DNA of 64,000 nt, taken from assembly GCA_963680875.1 (NCBI GenBank), contig OY804579.1:30861804-30925803 (forward strand), read 5' to 3'. The notes beneath the pieces were generated by a model. That model saw only the letters and a program-made list of their open reading frames with translations. It was not told where the DNA came from and ran no database searches. Origin of the DNA: Bathymodiolus brooksi. Its lineage: Eukaryota > Mollusca > Bivalvia > Mytilida > Modiolidae. Positions 55,740 to 64,000 of this stretch are shown here, piece after piece (position 1 is the stretch's first letter; each line of letters begins with the position of its first letter). The position numbers and the translations under genes were made by a program.

Positions 55740-58700
55740 ATAAAGTACTGATTGTAACTACCAACTATCACGGCTAAGACAACTATAGATGTGATAAAGT
55801 AGTGATTGTAACTACCAACTGTCACGGCTATGACAACTATAGATGTGAAAAAATACTGATTGTAACTACCAACTATAACGGCTATGACAACTATAGGTGT
55901 GATAAATTAGTGATTGTAACTACCAACTATCACGGCTACAACTATAGATGTGATAAAGTAGTGATTGTAACTACCAACTATCATAGCTATGACAACTATA
56001 GATGTGATAAAGAAGTGATTGTAACTACCAACTATCACGGCTATGACAACTGTAGATGTGATAAAGTACTGATTGTAACTACCAACTATTACGGCTACAA
56101 CTATTGATGTGATAAAGTACTGATTGTACCTACCAATTATTACGGCTACTACAACTATAGATGTGATAAAGTACTGATTGTAACTACCAACTATCACGGC
56201 TATGACAACTATAGATGTGATAAAGTACTGATTGTAACTACCAACTATCACGGCTATGACAACTATAGATGTGATAAAGTACTGATTGTAACTACCAACT
56301 GTCACGGCTATGACAACTATAGATGTGATAAAATACTGATTGTAACTACCAACTATCACGGCTATGACAACTATAGGTGTGATAAAGTAGTGATTGTAAC
56401 TACCAACTATCACGGCTACAACTATAGAAGTGATAAAGTAGTGATTTTAACTACCAACTATCACGGCTATGACAACTATAGATGTCATAAAGTACTGATT
56501 GTAACTACCAACTGTCACGGCTATGACAACTATTGATGTGATAAAATACTGATTGTAACTACCAACTATCACGGCTATGACAACTATAGGTGTGATAAAG
56601 TAGTAATTGTAACTACCAACTATCACGGCTACAACTATAGAAGTGATAAAGTAGTGATTGTAACTACCAACTATCATAGCTATGACAACTATAGATGTGA
56701 TAAAGAAGTGATTGTAACTACCAACTATCACGGCTATGACAACTGTAGATGTGATAAAGTACTGATTGTAACTACCAACTATTACGGCTACAACTATTGA
56801 TGTGATAAAGTACTGATTGTACCTACCAATTATTACGGCTACTACAACTATAGATGTGATAAAGTACTGATTGTAACTACCAACTATCACGGCTATGACA
56901 ACTATAGATGTGATAAAGTACTGATTGTAACTACCAACTATCACGGCTATGACAACTATAGATGTGATAAAGTAGTGATTGTAACTACCAACTGTCACGG
57001 CTATGACAACCATAGATGTGATAAAATACTGATTGTAACTACCAACTATCACGGCTATGACAACTATAGATGTGATAAAGTACTGATTGTAACTACCAAC
57101 TAACACGGCTATGACAACTATAGATGTGATAAAGTACTGTTGTAACTACCAACTGTCACGGCTATGACAACTATAGATGTGATAAAATACTGATTGTAAC
57201 TACCAACTATCACGGCTATGACAACTATAGGTGTGATAAAGTAGTGATTGTAACTACCAACTATCACGGCTACAACTATAGAAGTGATAAAGTAGTGATT
57301 TTAACTACCAACTATCACGGCTATGACAACTATAGATGTCATAAAGTACTGATTGTAACTACCAACTGTCACGGCTATGACAACTATTGATGTGATAAAA
57401 TACTGATTGTAACTACCAACTATCACGGCTATGACAACTATAGATGTGATAAAGTACTGATTGTAACTACCAACTATCACGGCTAAGACAACTATAGATG
57501 TGATAAAGTAGTGATTGTAACTACCAACTGTCACGGCTATGACAACTATAGATGTGATAAAGTACTGATTGTAACTACCAACTATCACGGCTATGACAAC
57601 TATAGGTGTGATAAAGTAGTGATTGTAACTACCAACTATCACGGCTACAACTATAGAAGTGATAAAGTAGTGATTGTAACTACCAACTATCATAGCTATG
57701 ACAACTATAGATGTGATAAAGAAGTGATTGTAACTACCAACTATCACGGCTATGACAACTGTAGATGTGATAAAGTACTGATTGTAACTACCAACTATTA
57801 CGGCTACAACTATTGATGTGATAAAGTACTGATTGTACCTACCAATTATTACGGCTACTACAACTATAGATGTGATAAAGTACTGATTGTAACTACCAAC
57901 TATCACGGCTATGACAACTATAGATGTGATAAAGTACTGATTGTAACTACCAACTATCACGGCTATGACAACTATAGATGTGATAAAGTACTGATTGTAA
58001 CTACCAACTGTCACGGCTATGACAACTATAGATGTGATAAAATACTGATTGTAACTACCAACTATCACGGCTATGACAACTATAGGTGTGATAAAGTAGT
58101 GATTGTAACTACCAACTATCACGGCTACAACTATAGAAGTGATAAAGTAGTGATTTTAACTACCAACTATCACGGCTATGACAACTATAGATGTCATAAA
58201 GTACTGATTGTAACTACCAACTGTCACGGCTATGACAACTATTGATGTGATAAAATACTGATTGTAACTACCAACTATCACGGCTATGACAACTATAGGT
58301 GTGATAAAGTAGTGATTGTAACCACCAACTATCACGGCTACAACTATAGAAGTGATAAAGTAGTGATTGTAACTACCAACTATCATAGCTATGACAACTA
58401 TAGATGTGATAAAGAAGTGATTGTAACTACCAACTATCACGGCTATGACAACTGTAGATGTGATAAAGTACTGATTGTAACTACCAACTATTACGGCTAC
58501 AACTATTGATGTGATAAAGTACTGATTGTACCTACCAATTATTACGGCTACTACAACAATAGATGTGATAAAGTACTGATTGTAACTACCAACTATCACG
58601 GCTATGACAACTATAGATGTGATAAAGTACTGATTGTAACTACCAACTGTCACGGCTATGACAACTATAGATGTGATAAAATACTGATTGTAACTACCAA

Positions 58701-58959
58701 CTATCACGGCTATTACAACTATTGATGTGATAAAGTAATGATTGTAACTACTAACTATCACGGCTATAACAATTATTGATGTGATAAAGTACTGATTGTA
58801 ACTACCAACTAGCACGGCTATGACAACAATAGATGTGATAAAGTACTGGTTGTAACTACCAACTATGACGCTATGACAACTATAAATGTGAAAAAATAGT
58901 GATTGTAACTACCAACTGTCACGGCTATGACAACTATAGATGTGATAAAGTAGTGATTA
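55740..58959. repeat. Segment recurring at an offset of 5,040/5,041 bp, copy 1
   Basis: 55,802 aligns with 60,842 (5,040 bp) and 57,511 with 62,552 (5,041 bp). The one-base change in offset is a missing A after 57,139 in this copy (ACTGTTGTAAC instead of ACTGATTGTAAC). Marker spacing 693, 1,016, 693 here matches 693, 1,017, 693 in copy 2. Confidence 0.88.
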
Positions 58960-59715
58960 TAACTAGGAACTATCACGGCAATGACAACTATAGATGTGAT
59001 AAAGTAGTGATTGTAACTACGAACTATCACGGCTATGACAACTATAGATGTGATAAAGTACTGATTGTAGCTACCAACTATCACGGCTATGACAACTGTA
59101 GATGTGATAAAGTTGTGATTGTAACTACGAATTATCACGGCTATGACATCTATATATGTGATAAAGTACTTATTATAACTGCCAACTATCACGGCTATGA
59201 CAACTATAAATGTGAAAAAATAGTGATTGTAACAACCAACTGTCACGGCTATGACAACAATAGATGTGATAAAGTTGTGATTGTAACTAGGAACTATCAC
59301 GGCTATGACAACTATAGATGTGATAAAGTAGTGATTGTAACTACGAACTATCACGGCTATGACAACTGTAGATGTGATAAAGTAGTGATTGTAGCTACCA
59401 ACTGTCACGGCTTTGACAACAATAGATGTGATAAAGCAGTGATTGTAACTACCAACTGTCACGGCTAGGACAATCATAGATGTGATAAAGAACTGATTGT
59501 AACTACCAACTATCACGGGTATGACAACTATAGATGTGATAAAGTACTGATTGTAACTACCAACTATCACGGCTATGACAACAATAGATGTGATAAAGTA
59601 CTGATTGTAACTACCAACTATCACGGCTAAGACAACTATAGATGTGATAAAGTAGTGATTGTAACTACCAACTGTCACGGCTATGACAACTATAGATGTG
59701 ATAAAATACTGATTG
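58745..59715. repeat. 971-bp tandem duplication, copy 1
   Basis: 58,899 aligns with 59,870 and 59,468 with 60,439, both at 971 bp. The unit is eighteen monomers, one of them 53 bp, and holds ACTATGACGCTATG, AACTAGGAACTATC, ACTGCCAACTATC and the TAGGAC stop monomer. It begins at the CTAACTATCACGGCTATAAC monomer. Confidence 0.88.
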
Positions 59716-60686
59716 TAACTACTAACTATCACGGCTATAACAATTATTGATGTGATAAAGTACTGATTGTAACTACCAACTAGCACGGCTATGACAACAA
59801 TAGATGTGATAAAGTACTGGTTGTAACTACCAACTATGACGCTATGACAACTATAATTGTGAAAAAATAGTGATTGTAACTACCAACTGTCACGGCTATG
59901 ACAACTATAGATGTGATAAAGTAGTGATTATAACTAGGAACTATCACGGCAATGACAACTATAGATGTGATAAAGTAGTGATTGTAACTACGAACTATCA
60001 CGGCTATGACAACTATAGATGTGATAAAGTACTGATTGTAGCTACCAACTATCACGGCTATGACAACTGTAGATGTGATAAAGTTGTGATTGTAACTACG
60101 AATTATCACGGCTATGACATCTATATATGTGATAAAGTACTTATTATAACTGCCAACTATCACGGCTATGACAACTATAAATGTGAAAAAATAGTGATTG
60201 TAACAACCAACTGTCACGGCTATGACAACAATAGATGTGATAAAGTTGTGATTGTAACTAGGAACTATCACGGCTATGACAACTATAGATGTGATAAAGT
60301 AGTGATTGTAACTACGAACTATCACGGCTATGACAACTGTAGATGTGATAAAGTAGTGATTGTAGCTACCAACTGTCACGGCTTTGACAACAATAGATGT
60401 GATAAAGCAGTGATTGTAACTACCAACTGTCACGGCTAGGACAATCATAGATGTGATAAAGAACTGATTGTAACTACCAACTATCACGGGTATGACAACT
60501 ATAGATGTGATAAAGTACTGATTGTAACTACCAACTATCACGGCTATGACAACAATAGATGTGATAAAGTACTGATTGTAACTACCAACTATCACGGCTA
60601 AGACAACTATAGATGTGATAAAGTAGTGATTGTAACTACCAACTGTCACGGCTATGACAACTATAGATGTGATAAAATACTGATTG
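59716..60686. repeat. 971-bp tandem duplication, copy 2
   Basis: Second copy, abutting copy 1. The only difference I noticed is ATAATTGTG at about 59,853 versus ATAAATGTG at about 58,882. Its insertion explains the irregular 2,638-bp gap between zone D markers at 58,524 and 61,162. Confidence 0.87.
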
Positions 60687-60779
60687 TAACTACCAACTAT
60701 CACGGCTATGACAACTATAGATGTGATAAAGTACTGATTGTAACTACCAACTATCACGGCTATGAAAACTATAGATGTG

Positions 60780-63700
60780 ATAAAGTACTGATTGTAACTA
60801 CCAACTATCACGGCTAAGACAACTATAGATGTGATAAAGTAGTGATTGTAACTACCAACTGTCACGGCTATGACAACTATAGATGTGAAAAAATACTGAT
60901 TGTAACTACCAACTATAACGGCTATGACAACTATAGGTGTGATAAATTAGTGATTGTAACTACCAACTATCACGGCTACAACTATAGATGTGATAAAGTA
61001 GTGATTGTAACTACCAACTATCATAGCTATGACAACTATAGATGTGATAAAGAAGTGATTGTAACTACCAACTATCACGGCTATGACAACTGTAGATGTG
61101 ATAAAGTACTGATTGTAACTACCAACTATTACGGCTACAACTATTGATGTGATAAAGTACTGATTGTACCTACCAATTATTACGGCTACTACAACTATAG
61201 ATGTGATAAAGTACTGATTGTAACTACCAACTATCACGGCTATGACAACTATAGATGTGATAAAGTACTGATTGTAACTACCAACTATCACGGCTATGAC
61301 AACTATAGATGTGATAAAGTACTGATTGTAACTACCAACTGTCACGGCTATGACAACTATAGATGTGATAAAATACTGATTGTAACTACCAACTATCACG
61401 GCTATGACAACTATAGGTGTGATAAAGTAGTGATTGTAACTACCAACTATCACGGCTACAACTATAGAAGTGATAAAGTAGTGATTTTAACTACCAACTA
61501 TCACGGCTATGACAACTATAGATGTCATAAAGTACTGATTGTAACTACCAACTGTCACGGCTATGACAACTATTGATGTGATAAAATACTGATTGTAACT
61601 ACCAACTATCACGGCTATGACAACTATAGGTGTGATAAAGTAGTAATTGTAACTACCAACTATCACGGCTACAACTATAGAAGTGATAAAGTAGTGATTG
61701 TAACTACCAACTATCATAGCTATGACAACTATAGATGTGATAAAGAAGTGATTGTAACTACCAACTATCACGGCTATGACAACTGTAGATGTGATAAAGT
61801 ACTGATTGTAACTACCAACTATTACGGCTACAACTATTGATATGATAAAGTACTGATTGTACCTACCAATTATTACGGCTACTACAACTATAGATGTGAT
61901 AAAGTACTGATTGTAACTACCAACTATCACGGCTATGACAACTATAGATGTGATAAAGTACTGATTGTAACTACCAACTATCACGGCTATGACAACTATA
62001 GATGTGATAAAGTAGTGATTGTAACTACCAACTGTCACGGCTATGACAACCATAGATGTGATAAAATACTGATTGTAACTACCAACTATCACGGCTATGA
62101 CAACTATAGATGTGATAAAGTACTGATTGTAACTACCAACTAACACGGCTATGACAACTATAGATGTGATAAAGTACTGATTGTAACTACCAACTGTCAC
62201 GGCTATGACAACTATAGATGTGATAAAATACTGATTGTAACTACCAACTATCACGGCTATGACAACTATAGGTGTGATAAAGTAGTGATTGTAACTACCA
62301 ACTATCACGGCTACAACTATAGAAGTGATAAAGTAGTGATTTTAACTACCAACTATCACGGCTATGACAACTATAGATGTCATAAAGTACTGATTGTAAC
62401 TACCAACTGTCACGGCTATGACAACTATTGATGTGATAAAATACTGATTGTAACTACCAACTATCACGGCTATGACAACTATAGATGTGATAAAGTACTG
62501 ATTGTAACTACCAACTATCACGGCTAAGACAACTATAGATGTGATAAAGTAGTGATTGTAACTACCAACTGTCACGGCTATGACAACTATAGATGTGATA
62601 AAGTACTGATTGTAACTACCAACTATCACGGCTATGACAACTATAGGTGTGATAAAGTAGTGATTGTAACTACCAACTATCACGGCTACAACTATAGAAG
62701 TGATAAAGTAGTGATTGTAACTACCAACTATCATAGCTATGACAACTATAGATGTGATAAAGAAGTGATTGTAACTACCAACTATCACGGCTATGACAAC
62801 TGTAGATGTGATAAAGTACTGATTGTAACTACCAACTATTACGGCTACAACTATTGATGTGATAAAGTACTGATTGTACCTACCAATTATTACGGCTACT
62901 ACAACTATAGATGTGATAAAGTACTGATTGTAACTACCAACTATCACGGCTATGACAACTATAGATGTGATAAAGTACTGATTGTAACTACCAACTATCA
63001 CGGCTATGACAACTATAGATGTGATAAAGTACTGATTGTAACTACCAACTGTCACGGCTATGACAACTATAGATGTGATAAAATACTGATTGTAACTACC
63101 AACTATCACGGCTATGACAACTATAGGTGTGATAAAGTAGTGATTGTAACTACCAACTATCACGGCTACAACTATAGAAGTGATAAAGTAGTGATTTTAA
63201 CTACCAACTATCACGGCTATGACAACTATAGATGTCATAAAGTACTGATTGTAACTACCAACTGTCACGGCTATGACAACTATTGATGTGATAAAATACT
63301 GATTGTAACTACCAACTATCACGGCTATGACAACTATAGGTGTGATAAAGTAGTGATTGTAACTACCAACTATCACGGCTACAACTATAGAAGTGATAAA
63401 GTAGTGATTGTAACTACCAACTATCATAGCTATGACAACTATAGATGTGATAAAGAAGTGATTGTAACTACCAACTATCACGGCTATGACAACTGTAGAT
63501 GTGATAAAGTACTGATTGTAACTACCAACTATTACGGCTACAACTATTGATGTGATAAAGTACTGATTGTACCTACCAATTATTACGGCTACTACAACAA
63601 TAGATGTGATAAAGTACTGATTGTAACTACCAACTATCACGGCTATGACAACTATAGATGTGATAAAGTACTGATTGTAACTACCAACTGTCACGGCTAT

Positions 63701-64000
63701 GACAACTATAGATGTGATAAAATACTGATTGTAACTACCAACTATCACGGCTATTACAACTATTGATGTGATAAAGTAATGATTGTAACTACTAACTATC
63801 ACGGCTATAACAATTATTGATGTGATAAAGTACTGATTGTAACTACCAACTAGCACGGCTATGACAACAATAGATGTGATAAAGTACTGGTTGTAACTAC
63901 CAACTATGACGCTATGACAACTATAAATGTGAAAAAATAGTGATTGTAACTACCAACTGTCACGGCTATGACAACTATAGATGTGATAAAGTAGTGATTA
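60780..64000. repeat. Segment recurring at an offset of 5,040/5,041 bp, copy 2 (cut by the window end)
   Basis: Second copy, still matching at the last base (64,000 aligns with 58,959), so it runs past the window. Base differences are few, for example TTGATATGATAAAG at about 61,840 where copy 1 has TTGATGTGATAAAG. Confidence 0.88.

Larger units (their letters stand above)
1..64000. repeat. 54-bp satellite DNA array (whole window)
   Basis: Every part of the window is a head-to-tail copy of one monomer of about 54 bp, with no inversion and no foreign insertion seen. The consensus has A 20, T 15, C 10 and G 9, so about 35% G+C with an excess of A over T. Landmarks in order are TGTGATAAAG, then GTACTG or GTAGTG, ATTGTAACTACCAAC, TATCACGGC, TATGACAAC and TATAGA. 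Length variants recur: 51 bp (GGCTACAAC, 3 bp missing), 53 bp (CACGCTA, one G missing) and 58 bp (CATGCACGG, 4 bp added). I do not recognise the family. A long, uniform, AT-rich array with higher-order repeats is typical of eukaryotic constitutive heterochromatin; that placement is inferred. The array continues beyond both ends of the window. Confidence 0.98.
44216..64000. repeat. Zone D: 693- and 1,017-bp higher-order repeats
   Basis: A marker monomer reading GATTGTACCTACCAATTATT occurs at 45,141, 45,834, 47,339, 48,032, 49,537, 50,230, 51,246, 52,266, 52,959, 54,464, 55,156, 56,122, 56,815, 57,831, 58,524, 61,162, 61,855, 62,872 and 63,565. Spacings are mostly 693 bp (thirteen monomers, three of them 51 bp) and 1,016-1,020 bp (nineteen monomers), which differ by six monomers. 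A second marker, ACTATGACGCTATG, a 53-bp form, lies near 44,303, 46,230 (as GATGCTATG), 48,428, 53,355, 58,866, 59,837 and 63,907. The right end is cut by the window. Confidence 0.9.

Noticed and set aside
1..64000. CRISPR array
   Set aside because: There are no unique spacers between repeats; the whole period is the repeat, and no cas-like gene is present.
1..64000. Hammerhead ribozyme in the satellite, suggested by CTGATTG and the variant CTGATTGAAAC
   Set aside because: The hammerhead core needs CUGANGA followed by a stem and then GAAA; here CTGATT is followed directly by GTAAC or GAAAC, with no GA and no intervening stem.
1..64000. CENP-B box
   Set aside because: The CACGGG variant resembles part of the box, but the required TTCG element at the proper distance is absent from the monomers I read.
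1..64000. tRNA, rRNA or telomere repeat
   Set aside because: No cloverleaf, rRNA-like or TTAGGG-type sequence was seen. The periodicity is 54 bp throughout.

Overview
The window is one uninterrupted block of tandemly repeated satellite DNA. From the first base to the last it consists of head-to-tail copies of a monomer of about 54 bp, all in the same orientation, roughly 1,190 copies if the mean length is just under 54 bp. The consensus monomer is about 35% G+C, begins TGTGATAAAG, and contains a near-invariant TATCACGGC core with its only regular CpG. I see no stretch of non-repeat sequence, no transposon insertion, no inverted block, and nothing I can support as a protein gene, RNA gene, CRISPR array, promoter or terminator. 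An array this size with layered higher-order repeats (HORs) points to the nuclear genome of a eukaryote, in constitutive heterochromatin (centromeric, pericentromeric, subtelomeric or a heterochromatic arm). The sequence does not let me name the species or the chromosomal position. Both ends of the window lie inside the array, so its true borders are not visible.

The monomer is 18 codons long and has one stop-free frame on each strand. This creates long spurious open frames: 18-residue repeats of the CDKVLIVTTNYHGYDNYR type on plus and of the VIVGSYNQYFITSIVVIA type on minus, the longest being 690 codons on minus. These are best explained as a by-product of a monomer length divisible by three.

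Layout, from diagnostic variant monomers and shared offsets (boundaries are good to about one monomer). Zone A (1-13,130) is a mosaic of short HORs: a 1.9-kb block present twice (1-1,870 and 5,102-7,025), a 536-bp tandem pair, a 1,130-bp tandem pair, and a 1,723/1,561-bp tandem pair. Much of it is punctuated by a 58-bp monomer with a 4-bp insertion (CATGCACGG). Zone B (13,130-32,672) is two copies of a 7.6-kb unit, the second enlarged by an internal 4,235-bp tandem duplication. Zone C (about 31,513-44,215, overlapping the end of zone B) is a 4,242-bp tandem pair followed by a 2.7-kb pair. Zone D (44,216-64,000) is built from 693-bp (13-monomer) and about 1,017-bp (19-monomer) units assembled into 2,198-bp HORs, with further copies at offsets of 4,927, 971 and 5,040/5,041 bp.

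No genes work together here. The biology lies in the architecture: nested segmental amplification on several scales, whose relative order can be read from single-monomer and single-base indels, and a conserved dyad (hairpin-capable) element in nearly every monomer.
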